Assembly: GCF_900091845.1 (NCBI RefSeq)
Contig: NZ_FMCI01000400.1
Span: forward strand, 1 to 49,018
Origin: Streptomyces sp. SolWspMP-5a-2
GTDB lineage: Bacteria; Actinomycetota; Actinomycetes; Streptomycetales; Streptomycetaceae
Length of the DNA: 49,018 bases
Direction: 5' to 3'
The notes under the pieces are model-generated. The model was not told the origin of the DNA, ran no database searches, and worked only from the letters and a program-made list of their open reading frames with translations. The position numbers were made by a program, and so were the translations under genes. Positions 21,701 to 27,843 of this stretch are shown here, piece by piece (the stretch's first letter is position 1; each line of letters opens with the position of its first letter).

Positions 21701-24700
21701 CTGCCGGTCACCACCGTCACCGAGGACGAACTGACCGGCCACCTCGACGGCATCGCCGCCCACACCTTCGACCTCGCGACCGAACTGCCCCTCAAGGCAC
21801 GCCTGTTCGCCCTGCCGGACGACGCGTCCTCGGGCCGCGCCCAGTGGGCGCTCTCCCTGGTCGTGCACCACATCGCCGGTGACGGCTGGTCCATGGGCCC
21901 GCTGTGGCGGGACCTGTCGGAGGCCTACCGGGCCCGCCGCGCGGGCCAGGAGCCCGGCTGGACGCCGCTGCCGGTGCAGTACGCCGACCACACCCTGTGG
22001 CAGCGCGCCTTCCTGGGCGACGTCGACGACCCCGGCAGCGTCCTCGCCGCCCAGGTCGCCTACTGGAAGGACCGGCTCCGGGGAGCGCCCCAGGAACTGG
22101 CCCTCCCGGTGGACCGCCCCCGGCCCTCCGTCGCGGACCACCGCGCCGGACTGGTCCCGTTGCGGATACCGGCACCGCTGCACCGGCGGCTGGCCGAACT
22201 GGCCCTCGGGCAGGGCGTGACCATGTTCATGCTGCTGCACGCGGCGGTCGCGGTGCTGCTGTCCAAGAGCGGCGCGGGCCGGGACATCGTGCTCGGCAGC
22301 CCGGTCGCGGGCCGGACCGACGAGGCACTGGACGACCTCGTCGGCTTCTTCGCCAACACCATGGTGCTGCGCACCGACCTGTCGGGCGACCCGGACTTCC
22401 TGGAACTGCTCGAACGGGTGCGCGCGGCCAGCCTGGAGGCCTTCGAGCACCAGGACGTCCCCTTCGAGCGGCTGGTGGAGGAACTGGCCCCGGCCCGTTC
22501 GATGGCCCGCAACCCGCTCTTCCAGGTCCTGCTCGCGGTGCAGAACAACCCGAGGGGAGCCCTGAGCCTGCCCGGGGTGGACGTGACGGAACAACCGGCC
22601 GGGGCACTGACGGCCCGGTTCGACCTCGACATCGAGGTGCGGGAACGCTTCGACGGGACGGGCGCCCCCGCGGGCCTCGACGGGGAGATCGTCTACGCGT
22701 CCCAGCTCTTCGACCGGTCCACCGTGGAGACGCTCGCCGCCCGCCTCGTCCGGGTCCTGGAGGCGGTCACCGCCGAGCCCGCCCTGCCGGTGACCCGCAT
22801 CGACGTGCTCGACGACGCCGAGCGGCGCCTGGTGACCGAGGAGTGGAACGACTCGGCCGGCCCGGCACCGGACGCCACCCTGGCCGAGCTGTTCGACCGG
22901 CAGGCCGCCCTCTCCCCGGACGCCGTCGCGCTGGTCCGCGACGGCCACCGGGTCACCTACGCCGAACTCGACGAGCGGTCCGGCCGGCTCGCCCGCCACC
23001 TGATCACCCTGGGAGCGGGCCCGGAGACCCTGGTGGGCGTGGTGCTCGACCGGTCCGTCGAGCAGGTCGTCGCCCTGCTGGCCGTCGTCAGGACCGGCGC
23101 CGCGTACCTCCCCGTCGACCCCGGCCAGCCGCGCAGGCGCGTCGACCTCGTGCTCGCCGACGCCGCGCCGGTGCTCGTGCTGAGCAACGAGGAGATCACC
23201 GCCCGCCTCGGCGCTCCCGCCGGGACGGACCCGCGGGCGCGGTGGATCGCGCTGGACGGACCCGAGGCCGACACCGCGCCTGCCCGGACGGCGCCCCCGA
23301 CGGTCACCGACGCCGACCGGACGGCGCCGCTGCGCCCGCACCACCCGGCCTACGTGATGTACACCTCGGGATCCACGGGCACCCCGAAGGGCGTGTCGGT
23401 GCCGCACCGCGGCGTGGTCAACCAACTGGGCTGGATGCAGGAGCAGTTCCGGCTGGACGCCACCGACCGCATGCTGCAGAGGGCGTCGTTCGGCTTCGAC
23501 GCCTCGGTGTGGGAGCTGTTCTGGCCGCTGCTGAACGGCGCCGCAGTCGTGCTGACCGGCCCCGGCGCGCACGCCGACCCGGACCACCTCGCCGACGTGA
23601 TCGTGCGGGACGGGGTGACCGTCGCGCAGTTCGTCCCCTCCGTCCTGCGCGCCTTCCTGGACAGCGGCGCCGCGCGGCGGTGCACGGGCCTGCGCACCGT
23701 CCTGTGCCTCGGCGAAGCGCTCCCGGCCACGGTGCGCGACCGCTTCCGCGCGGAGCTGGGAGTGCCGCTGCACAACCTCTACGGCCCCACCGAGGCGTCG
23801 ATCGCCGTCACCTCCTGGGAGTGCGACGCGGACCGCGACGGCGGGTCGGTGCCGATCGGACGCCCCCTGCGCAACATCAGGGCGTACGTGCTCGACGACG
23901 GCCTGCGGCCCGTGCCCCCCGGCACGCCAGGCGAACTCTACGTGGCCGGGGACGGCCTGGCCCGCGGCTACCTGGGACGCCCTGGACTGACCTCCGCACG
24001 CTTCACGGCCTGCCCGTTCGGCCCGGCGGGGGAGCGGATGTACCGGACCGGCGACATCGTGCGCTGGAACACCGGCGGCGCCCTGGAGTTCCTCGACCGC
24101 GCGGACGACCAGGTGAAGATCCGCGGATTCCGCATCGAGCCCGGCGAGGTCGAGGCGACCCTGGCCGCCCACGGGCAGGTCGCGCAGGCGGCCGTCGTCA
24201 CCCGTGCGGACCCGGCCGGCGACCCGGCCCTCGTCGGCTACGTCGTACCCGGGCCCGGGGCCGGGACGGAGGGAGAACTCGTCGCGGACGTGCGGGAGTT
24301 CCTGGCCGAGCGGCTGCCCGAGCACCTGGTGCCGGGGGTGATCATGCGGATGGAGAGGCTGCCGCTGACCCTGAACGGCAAGCTGGACCGCGCCGCGCTG
24401 CCCGCCCCGGATTACTCCGCCGCGCGCGGGGCGGGCGGCCGGGGACCGGTCACGCTGCGGGAGCAGTTGCTGTGCTCGGTCTTCCAGCAGGTCCTCGGCA
24501 TCCCCTCCGTCGGCGTCGACGACAGCTTCTTCGACCTGGGCGGGCACTCCCTCCTCGCGGTACGGCTGGTCAACCGCATCAGGGCGGTCCTCGACGCGGA
24601 CGTCCCGGTCAGGGGAGTGTTCGAGGCGCCCACCGTCTCCGGCCTGCTGGCCTGGATGTCCCGCCAGGGACGGCACCGGACCACGGACGTGCTCGTCCCG

Positions 24701-25387
24701 ATGCGCGCGAGCGGCGACCGTCCGCCGATCTTCTGCGCGCACACCGTTCTGGGACTGGGCTGGGAGTACGGCTGGCTCGCCGACGCCGCCCCGCCGCAGC
24801 AGCCGCTCTACGCCCTGCGCCCCCGGGGCATGGACACCGGCGAGTCCGCGCTGCCCGAGTCCCTGCCGCGGATGGCGGCCGACTACGTCGCCCAGATCCG
24901 GCGGGTGCAGCCCACCGGCCCCTACCACCTGCTCGGCTGGTCCTTCGGCGGGAACGTCGTCCAGGAGATGGCCGCCCAGCTCCAGGACGCGGGGGAGGAG
25001 ATCGCGTCCCTGATCGTCCTGGACGCCCGTCCCGTGGACGGCCCGCCCAGCGCCGCGCAGCGGGCGGGCTTCGCCGAACAGGAGGAGACGGTGGCCGGGG
25101 CGCTGACCGGCGAGGAGCACGAGGCGTACGTCCGCATCGTGCGCAACAACACCCGGATCCTGCTGGCGCACCGGACCCGCAGGACGTCCGGCACCCTGCT
25201 GCTGATCTCGGCGGAGTCGGAGGCCAAGGCCGGACTGTGGCGGCCGTTCGTCTCCGGCGAGGTGCGGGAGCACATCCTCGACTGCACGCACCGCGAGATG
25301 CTCCTGAACCCCGACGTCGTCCGCGAGATCTGGGAGATCGCGGCGGGCGAGCTGGAGCCGGGGGAGACCGGCCCCGACGCGACGTAG
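9719..25387 (+). CDS. Six-module NRPS, remainder: T1 / C-A-T / C-(A lost)-T / C-A-T / C-A-T / C-A-T-TE
   Basis: This 5222-residue frame continues module 1; its nominal GTG falls inside the first carrier domain. Order by residue: T1 (Ser ~17); C2 (~72-517, N-terminally extended dual/epimerising type, motif HHITQDH at 241); A2 (~555-1054; code D-V-W-T-W-A-A-V-I); T2 (Ser ~1094); C3 (~1146-1600, HHIAGDG at 1278); an adenylation remnant of ~90 residues (~1603-1695); T3 (Ser ~1732); C4 (~1784-2238); A4 (~2251-2744); T4 (Ser ~2789); C5 (~2845-3297, HHIVADG); A5 (~3311-3813; residues resembling the Val code DAFWxGGTF); T5 (Ser ~3861); C6 (~3918-4377); A6 (~4383-4900; Ser-like code D-A-W-S-L-L-L-I-A); T6 (Ser ~4944); TE (~4991-5222, GWSFGG Ser ~5075, His in DCTHREM). 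It should build a hexapeptide on the polyketide and release it, probably as a macrolactam. Code readings are by eye. Confidence 0.92.
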   Translation: MPEVAADDDFFALGGHSLLAVRLVEHLHERGVRVDTRTLFTAPTPAALAAAAGPEPVEVPGATVPPGTTRITPEMVPLAGLTEAELRTVTDALPGGAADVADIYPLGPLQEGIFFHHRLHTGSGTEGGDPYVVRYVLGFDTRAGLDAFLAALSRVVDRHDVLRTSLAWTGLPHPVQVVHRHADLPVTEVGLTDGTAGEQDAAARLLALDDEPMDLRRAPLMDARTAADPGTGRWLLAVRMHHITQDHTTLDLVLREVTALLDGRGVDLPAPRPYRTFVGQALLSASARDDSAHFTRLLGDVTEPTAPFGVLEARGDGDDVAERRTPLDPRLTDRLRAQARRAGVSAATVLHVVWSRVLSAVSGRDDVVFGTLLLGRMGTGDGAGQVPGLFINTLPVRARTDRTDVTGAVRAMHRQLAELMAHEHAPLAAAQRASGVQAPAPLFTAVLNYRHNGSGAPGTVLPAGAELLAFRERTNYPLLVSVDDDGHALALAVQATAAIDPDLVTRLLLATTDHVVTALEEAPHTPLADVDVLPAAERHRILTEWNDTGHPDLAPTLTDLFADRAAASPHAPALAFADDRLDYAALDARANRLARHLIGLGAGPEGRVLLLMDRSPDLVTALLAVLKTGAAYVPVDPDQPADRIAHLCADAAPVAVLATGATAARVPASAPAPVVVDDPAVRAEVAARPAAPLTQDERTGPLRPDHPAYVIYTSGSTGTPKGVVVPHSGAVNLLALRWPDLRADDRLLQFASIGFDVATWEIMTAFAAGACLVVAPADRLLPGAGLEDVIERHAVTHLQLPPTVLGMVEDDHRLDSVRTLWVAGEALAPALVDRWGAGRWFGNAYGPTEITVIAAADGPLRPGDAPSIGRPLPGVRLYVLDARLRPVPDGVDGDLYVAGAGVARGYLDRPGLTAERFLADPFGRPGTRMYRTGDIVRRTTGGSLLYTGRADDQVKIRGFRVEPGEIETRLTEHEDIAHAAVVVREDVPGDKRLVAYVVPVRPGAADLPAVLRAHLAARLPTHLVPAAFVPLDRLPLSVNGKLDRAALPAPDLTTAGGARPAGPREELLCSVFAQVLNVDRVGVDDDFFALGGHSLLAVRLVGRIRALFDAEIPVHAVFETPSVAGLAARLEGVSGGEVRPAVVAGVRPVRLPLSFAQRRLWFVDRLEGASALYNIPLVVRLSGRVDVGALGEALGDVVARHEALRTRFPQVEGEPFQEVVPVGDAVVDLAVVDVAEGELEGRIGEASGHVFDLAGELPVRASLLRVDEERAVFVLVVHHIAGDGWSLAPLWRDLSTAYTARRAGKTPDLAPLAVQYADYTLWQRDLLGDADEPGSVLARQFAHWRAALDGAPAELALPADRPRPAVESHRGGAVPVHVPAALHGRLAELARAEGVTMFMVWHAAVAVLLSRLGAGEDIPLGSPVAGRTDEALEDLVGFFVNTLVLRTDLSGDPTFTEVLARVRRDALDALHHQDVPFERLVEELAPPRSMGRHPLFQTVLEVQSTPLLVPELDGADAQVLPSTVRDAKFDLDLQVAERFDAEGRPAGMEGVVVYAADLFDHATAETLTARLLRVLAAVAAVPGARVHTVDVLGTAERRRIVEEWSREQPQIAGPDARVYVLDDRLAPVPPGVPGRVHVTGGAPADDTVPCPFTDDGAPLRPTGAHARWDDHGGLHVLAPDDATAAPTGPPAAQVARRAPGVRAELLRTVFAQVLNVDRVGLDDDFFALGGHSLQAVRLVSRIRAVLGVELRVRDLFETPSVAGLAARLEGVSGGEVRPAVVAGERPVRLPLSFAQRRLWFVDRLDGASALYNIPLVVRLSGRVDAVALGEALGDVVARHEALRTRFPQVEGEPFQEVVPVGDAVVDLAVVDVPEGELEGRIGEVSGHVFDLAGELPVRASLLRADDEFSVLVLVVHHIAGDGWSLAPLWRDLSTAYTARLEGDAPHFAPLPVQYADYTLWQQRLFGDEDDPGSRLTAQVEHWRTVLDGVPRELALPFDRPRPAVPGRGGGWADIHVPAALHGRLAELARAEGVTMFMVWHAAVAVLFSRLGAGEDIPLGSPVAGRTDEALEDLVGFFLNTLVLRTDLSGDPTFTEVLRRVRTTALDALDHQDVPFDRLVEKLAPARYTDRVPFFQVLLAVQNMPQAHVSMPGLDVQAGPGKTTTAKVDLDFQVVELHDGSGAPDGMTGGLTYATDLFDHSTAQTLVDRLLRVLDAATADPTRPVARIDLYDSAERSRLLSESNGARSDTLALTVPEVFAVRASRAPKAVALFCQDGQITYGELEARSNRLAHHLIDLGVGPETPVGVVMDRSPDVVTTLLAVLKAGGAYLTLDPAQPVSRTREMLHRAGVTVCLADGRYAGEARELVDTVVVADAGDAEWADRPATAVAGRSLPDQLAYIMFTSGSTGEPKGIGVTHRDVVDLAGDRCWRHPGTARGMFAAPHTFDGSTVELWVRLLTGGELVVTPPGRTDAARLRSLVADHGLTHAHLTAGLFRVIAEEDPGAFAGVLDVLTGADVVPREAVRRVLEAAPGIVVRSSYGPTEVTVIGTQIPLTDPDTIGDVVPIGRPLDNTGVYVLDAALEPVPVGVAGEAYISGAGLARGYVGRAALTAERFVACPFEEAGARMYRTGDLVRRRADGALEFVARADDQVKIRGFRVEPGEVESLLAGHPAIAQSVVTVREDVPGDKRLVAYVTPAPGEQLTGVREFAAARLPEYLVPDAVVELDRLPLTPNGKVDRAALPAPGAVAAGAVRRPPSPREELLCSVFAQVLNVDRVGVDDDFFVLGGHSLLAVRLVSRIRTVLGVEIPVHAVFEASTVSGLAATVEAVQTGTTRPALTAGPRPERLPLSYAQRRLWFLDRLEGAGTLYNVPLALRLTGALDTAALRSAFTDLLARHESLRTRFLQIDGEPYQDIVAADAFAPCFDVRTVDREELDARVTEAADHVFDLTAGPPVRATLLQVDGPGAREAVLVLVTHHIVADGWSMVPLLRDLSTAYTARQAGRAPGWEPLPVQYADHALWQRGLLGDGDDPDSLLGRQVAFWKDALKGSPEELDLPTDRPRPAVATREGRWVPMTAPAGLHEKLAKLAVDQGATTFMVWQAALAVLLSRLGAGQDIPIGSPVAGRTDEAADDLIGFFVNTLVLRTDLSGDPTFTEVLGRVRGSALGALGHQDVPFERLVEELSPTRSRARHPLFQVLLAVQNVPTASVDLPGLRVEALTTDVTRAKFDLDLHVAERFDDEGRPAGIDGGVTYATDLFDRATVEALLARLLLVLESVVEEPDRRVRDIGLLDTAERGRILTRWNDTARPAPAATVPDHFRAQAARTPQALALVADGTRMTYAELDTASDRLARHLAARGAGPERLVAVAMDRSPEMVVAFLAVLKSGSAYLPVDVGYPAARIELMLRDADPVAVLTTGDVADRLPATPAAPRVVLLDDPRTRAAVAAEDGAVPAGPPHPDSAAYTIYTSGSTGTPKGVAVTHRAIDRLVRPADYADVRAGDVVPHLGSVSFDSTTFEIWATLLNGATLAVGPAGTPSVAVLRAFLAEHRATVLLLPTGLLHQVIDLDVEALRGVRSLMTGGDALSAEHCRTLLDTLPGTTLTNGYGPTESTTYTHTHAVTRADVDSGRGVPLGRPLARTRAYVLDGALHPVPVGVPGELYVAGDGLARGYADRPGLTAERFVACPFEEKGARMYRTGDLVRWRSDGVLEFVGRVDDQAKIAGFRVEPGEVEATVSAHPEVAQAVVVVREDTPGDKRLAAYVAPVDPAADARELAARIREFVGGRLPDHLVPSFVSVLERLPLTPNGKVDRGGLPAPDPVSETGTARTASSPYEELLAMVFAEVLGVPRVGPDDDFFALGGHSLLAVRLVSRIRAVLGAETSVAAVFETPTVSGLARRLAQAGGPPRPVVAPVPRPPVVPVSYGQSRLWFVDRIEGPNHLYNICLMLRISGELDPVALRTALADVVARHESLRTTFPQVDDRPSQHVLPADAAAVALPVTTVTEDELTGHLDGIAAHTFDLATELPLKARLFALPDDASSGRAQWALSLVVHHIAGDGWSMGPLWRDLSEAYRARRAGQEPGWTPLPVQYADHTLWQRAFLGDVDDPGSVLAAQVAYWKDRLRGAPQELALPVDRPRPSVADHRAGLVPLRIPAPLHRRLAELALGQGVTMFMLLHAAVAVLLSKSGAGRDIVLGSPVAGRTDEALDDLVGFFANTMVLRTDLSGDPDFLELLERVRAASLEAFEHQDVPFERLVEELAPARSMARNPLFQVLLAVQNNPRGALSLPGVDVTEQPAGALTARFDLDIEVRERFDGTGAPAGLDGEIVYASQLFDRSTVETLAARLVRVLEAVTAEPALPVTRIDVLDDAERRLVTEEWNDSAGPAPDATLAELFDRQAALSPDAVALVRDGHRVTYAELDERSGRLARHLITLGAGPETLVGVVLDRSVEQVVALLAVVRTGAAYLPVDPGQPRRRVDLVLADAAPVLVLSNEEITARLGAPAGTDPRARWIALDGPEADTAPARTAPPTVTDADRTAPLRPHHPAYVMYTSGSTGTPKGVSVPHRGVVNQLGWMQEQFRLDATDRMLQRASFGFDASVWELFWPLLNGAAVVLTGPGAHADPDHLADVIVRDGVTVAQFVPSVLRAFLDSGAARRCTGLRTVLCLGEALPATVRDRFRAELGVPLHNLYGPTEASIAVTSWECDADRDGGSVPIGRPLRNIRAYVLDDGLRPVPPGTPGELYVAGDGLARGYLGRPGLTSARFTACPFGPAGERMYRTGDIVRWNTGGALEFLDRADDQVKIRGFRIEPGEVEATLAAHGQVAQAAVVTRADPAGDPALVGYVVPGPGAGTEGELVADVREFLAERLPEHLVPGVIMRMERLPLTLNGKLDRAALPAPDYSAARGAGGRGPVTLREQLLCSVFQQVLGIPSVGVDDSFFDLGGHSLLAVRLVNRIRAVLDADVPVRGVFEAPTVSGLLAWMSRQGRHRTTDVLVPMRASGDRPPIFCAHTVLGLGWEYGWLADAAPPQQPLYALRPRGMDTGESALPESLPRMAADYVAQIRRVQPTGPYHLLGWSFGGNVVQEMAAQLQDAGEEIASLIVLDARPVDGPPSAAQRAGFAEQEETVAGALTGEEHEAYVRIVRNNTRILLAHRTRRTSGTLLLISAESEAKAGLWRPFVSGEVREHILDCTHREMLLNPDVVREIWEIAAGELEPGETGPDAT
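13068..13617 (+). repeat. Direct repeat copy 1 (end of T2 and first half of C3)
   Basis: About 550 bp that recur at an offset of exactly 1914 bp (638 codons) at 14982-15531, roughly 95% identical by eye. The segment uses TTG, GTG, GCG, CGT and CAT codons, unlike the C-ending codons on both sides. Confidence 0.85.
14521..14815 (+). other. Scar of a deleted adenylation domain in NRPS module 3
   Basis: After condensation domain C3 there is the start of a C-A linker (IVEEWSRE), then a jump to sequence matching only late A-domain parts: RVYVLDDRLAPVPPG and PGRVHVTGG, then degraded traces (CPFTDDGAPLRPTGAHARWDDHGGLHVL). All of A1-A6 (TSGSTGTPKG, specificity pocket) and the catalytic-Lys end NGKxDR are absent. 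About 90 residues remain of ~500. The frame stays open into T3, which keeps its Ser. Module 3 cannot activate its own amino acid. Confidence 0.88.
14982..15531 (+). repeat. Direct repeat copy 2 (end of T3 and first half of C4)
   Basis: Second copy of the ~550-bp repeat starting at 13068. It has the same atypical codon use and sharp borders, starting at TCTTCGAGACGCC and ending at CTACACCGC. Shorter matches at the same offset extend upstream (12931/14845) and downstream (13867/15781). Confidence 0.85.
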
Positions 25388-25432
25388 CTCCCGGATCGCC
25401 GAACAGATGCCCTTGCGAGATGAGGATTTGTC

Positions 25433-26644
25433 GTGGGTGAGTCCCTGTACACCGTCACCACCATGCCCACGGGGCGCCGACCCGGCTGTCCCTTCGATCC
25501 GCCGCCCGAGCTGCTGGAGGCCCGCAGGCACGGACCCCTCAGCCGGTACGTCTTCCCCGGCGGCGTGCCCGGCTGGCTGGTCACCGGGTACGACCTGACC
25601 AGGGCGGTGCTGGCCGACCCGCGGTTCAGCTCACGGTGGGAGCTGATGCGCCACCCCACCGTCGACCACGGCGACGCCCAACCGCCCCCGGCGCCGCCGG
25701 GCGAGTTCCTCTTCATGGACGAGCCGCGCCACGGCCGCTACCGCAAGCCGCTGATGGGCAGGTTCACCGTGCGGCGGATGCGGCTGCTCACCGAGCGCGT
25801 CGAGGAGATCACCGCCGAGCACCTGGACGCCATGGCGGAGGCGGGCCCGCCGACCGACCTGGTGACCGCCTTCGCCAAGCCCGTCCCCGCCGTCCTGATC
25901 TGCGAACTGCTCGGTGTCCCGCACCCGGAGCGGGAGGCGTTCCAGAAGCAGGTCGACGCGTTCCGGGACCTGGAGTCGGACCGCGAGGACCTGATCGCGG
26001 CCTACGAGGCCACCCGCGGCCACCTCGCCGAACTGGTCACCGCCAAGCGCGCCCACCCCACCGACGACGTGCTCAGCGAACTGACCGACGGCGACCTCAC
26101 CGACGAGGAACTGGTGGGGATGTCCCTCTTCCTGCTGGCCGCCGGTCTCGACACCACCATGCACATGCTGGCGCTGGGCACCTTCGCGCTGCTGCGCCAC
26201 CCCGAGCAGCTCGCCGCGCTGCGGGCGGACCCCGCGCTCACCGACCGGGCCGTGGAGGAGCTGCTGCGCTATCTGAGCGTCGGCAAGACGTTCATGCGGA
26301 CCGCGCTGGAGGACGTCGAACTGGGCGGCCACACCATCGAGGCGGGCCAGACGCTGATCCTCTCCTACAACACCGCGAACCGTGACCCCGAGCGGTTCGC
26401 CGATCCCCACGTGCTCGATCTGCACCGGCGCGACGGCGCGCACATGGCCTTCGGGCACGGCATCCACCAGTGCCTCGGGCAGCAGTTGGCGCGCGTCCAG
26501 ATGCGCGTCGCGTTCCCCGCGCTGATCCACCGCTTCCCCACCCTGCGCCTCGCCGTGCCCGCCGAGGAGATCGAACTGCGCCCCGAGGCGGAGATCGCGG
26601 ACGTCTTCGGGGTGAAGTCCCTCCCGGTCGCCTGGGACACGTGA
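25433..26644 (+). CDS. Cytochrome P450
   Basis: A 403-residue soluble bacterial P450. It has the I-helix oxygen motif AGLDTT (~residues 238-243), the ExxR motif in EELLRYL (~274-280) and the heme Cys loop FGHGIHQCLGQQLAR (~340-354). It starts at GTG 25433 with GAGGA 7 nt upstream, 45 bp after the NRPS stop, so it is probably co-transcribed with the NRPS. As a tailoring oxidase it should hydroxylate the polyketide chain or a carrier-bound amino acid. The sequence does not say which. It needs a ferredoxin and a reductase, and neither is encoded in this window. Confidence 0.92.
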   Translation: MGESLYTVTTMPTGRRPGCPFDPPPELLEARRHGPLSRYVFPGGVPGWLVTGYDLTRAVLADPRFSSRWELMRHPTVDHGDAQPPPAPPGEFLFMDEPRHGRYRKPLMGRFTVRRMRLLTERVEEITAEHLDAMAEAGPPTDLVTAFAKPVPAVLICELLGVPHPEREAFQKQVDAFRDLESDREDLIAAYEATRGHLAELVTAKRAHPTDDVLSELTDGDLTDEELVGMSLFLLAAGLDTTMHMLALGTFALLRHPEQLAALRADPALTDRAVEELLRYLSVGKTFMRTALEDVELGGHTIEAGQTLILSYNTANRDPERFADPHVLDLHRRDGAHMAFGHGIHQCLGQQLARVQMRVAFPALIHRFPTLRLAVPAEEIELRPEAEIADVFGVKSLPVAWDT

Positions 26645-26716
26645 ACGACGCTTCCCGGGCCGCCGCGACGCGTCACGCGGGTCGGCCCGGCCCCGGCCGG
26701 CGGACCACCGAACGGC

Positions 26717-26727
26717 CGTAACTGTGG
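26717..26727 (+). promoter_or_regulatory. Cluster operator copy 3, facing the sulfotransferase
   Basis: CGTAACTGTGG, 84 bp upstream of the sulfotransferase ATG, in the 166-bp gap after the P450. The 11-nt core equals copy 2; the right-hand arm is not conserved. Confidence 0.6.
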
Positions 26728-26810
26728 TGAACGGGGATGCAGTTCGCCGGTCCCCCGACAGATCGTGACGCCATCCGCCGCCTCTCCGTCCCGCTCAGAG
26801 GAGCGCCGCC

Positions 26811-27734
26811 ATGCACGTCGAAGAACCGACCCGGGTACCGCGCCGGTACAAGTCCCCCCAGCAGGACAGCGCCCGCTGGACCGACTTCCCGCTGCGCGAC
26901 GGCGACATCGTCGTCAGCAGCCCCGCGAAGGCGGGCACGACATGGGTGCAGATGATCTGCGCGCTGCTCGTCTTCCAGACCCCCGAACTCCCGAAGCCGC
27001 TGTCGGCCCTGTCGCCGTGGCTCGACCAGCTGTTCACCCCCCAGGAGCAGGTCTACGCGCAGCTCGCCGAGCAGGAGCACCGCCGCGTCATCAAGACGCA
27101 CGTGCCGCTCGACGGCCTGCCGCTCGACCCGCGGGTGAGCTACCTCGTCGTCGCCCGCCACCCCCTCGACCGGGCGCTGTCCATGTACCACCAGGCCGCC
27201 AACGTCCGGGCCGAGTGGCTGCACGCCTTCAACAGCGACCAGGACAGCGACTCCTCGGGACCGTCCTCGCTCACCCTGCCGCCGGTGCGCGAGTACCTGC
27301 TGAACTGGTGCCGCCCCCATCCGTCCGACGGCTGGGAGCAGGACGTGGCCGCGGCCGAACTCCACCACCCCCTCGACGCCTGGCACCGGCGCGGCGAGCC
27401 CAACGTGAGGCTCCTGCACTACGACGACCTGTGCGCCGACCTGGCGGGCCAGATGGCGTCGCTGGCCGACTGGCTCGGCATCACCGTGGACCGGTCGGTG
27501 TGGCCCGAGCTGGTGAAGGCGGCCACCTTCGACGAGATGAAGGACCGCGCGACCTACCTCGCGCCGGACAAGGAGGTCCTCGCCGACCCGGCCCAGTTCT
27601 TCCGCGAGGGACGCTCGGGCGGCGGCCGCGACGTGCTCACCGAGGACGACCTGGCGGCCTACCACGCGCGGGTCGGCGCCCTCGCCCCGCGGCCGTTCCT
27701 CGACTGGCTGCACGGCGGCGGGGCCCTCGACTGA
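26811..27734 (+). CDS. PAPS-dependent sulfotransferase
   Basis: A 307-residue cytosolic sulfotransferase. The 5'-phosphosulfate loop is SSPAKAGTTWVQ at ~residues 37-48. The 3'-phosphate region is YLVVARHPLDRALSMYHQ at ~107-124. A His in KTHVPLDGLP (~88) is at the place of the general base. The family moves sulfate from PAPS to a hydroxyl or phenol. The start at ATG 26811 follows GAGGAG. It is the first gene after an operator copy and is followed 109 bp later by a TauD dioxygenase, so the two may act on the same substrate. A sulfated or sulfonated form of the final compound is the simplest expectation. Confidence 0.88.
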   Translation: MHVEEPTRVPRRYKSPQQDSARWTDFPLRDGDIVVSSPAKAGTTWVQMICALLVFQTPELPKPLSALSPWLDQLFTPQEQVYAQLAEQEHRRVIKTHVPLDGLPLDPRVSYLVVARHPLDRALSMYHQAANVRAEWLHAFNSDQDSDSSGPSSLTLPPVREYLLNWCRPHPSDGWEQDVAAAELHHPLDAWHRRGEPNVRLLHYDDLCADLAGQMASLADWLGITVDRSVWPELVKAATFDEMKDRATYLAPDKEVLADPAQFFREGRSGGGRDVLTEDDLAAYHARVGALAPRPFLDWLHGGGALD

Positions 27735-27843
27735 GCCGCGGCGGCTCCGCGCCGCCCGCACCCGGGCCCCCACCGCACCGGGGCCCCGGACCACCTGACC
27801 GACCTCCCGCCCCGATCTCCGTAACGACGAAGGAGACAGCGCA

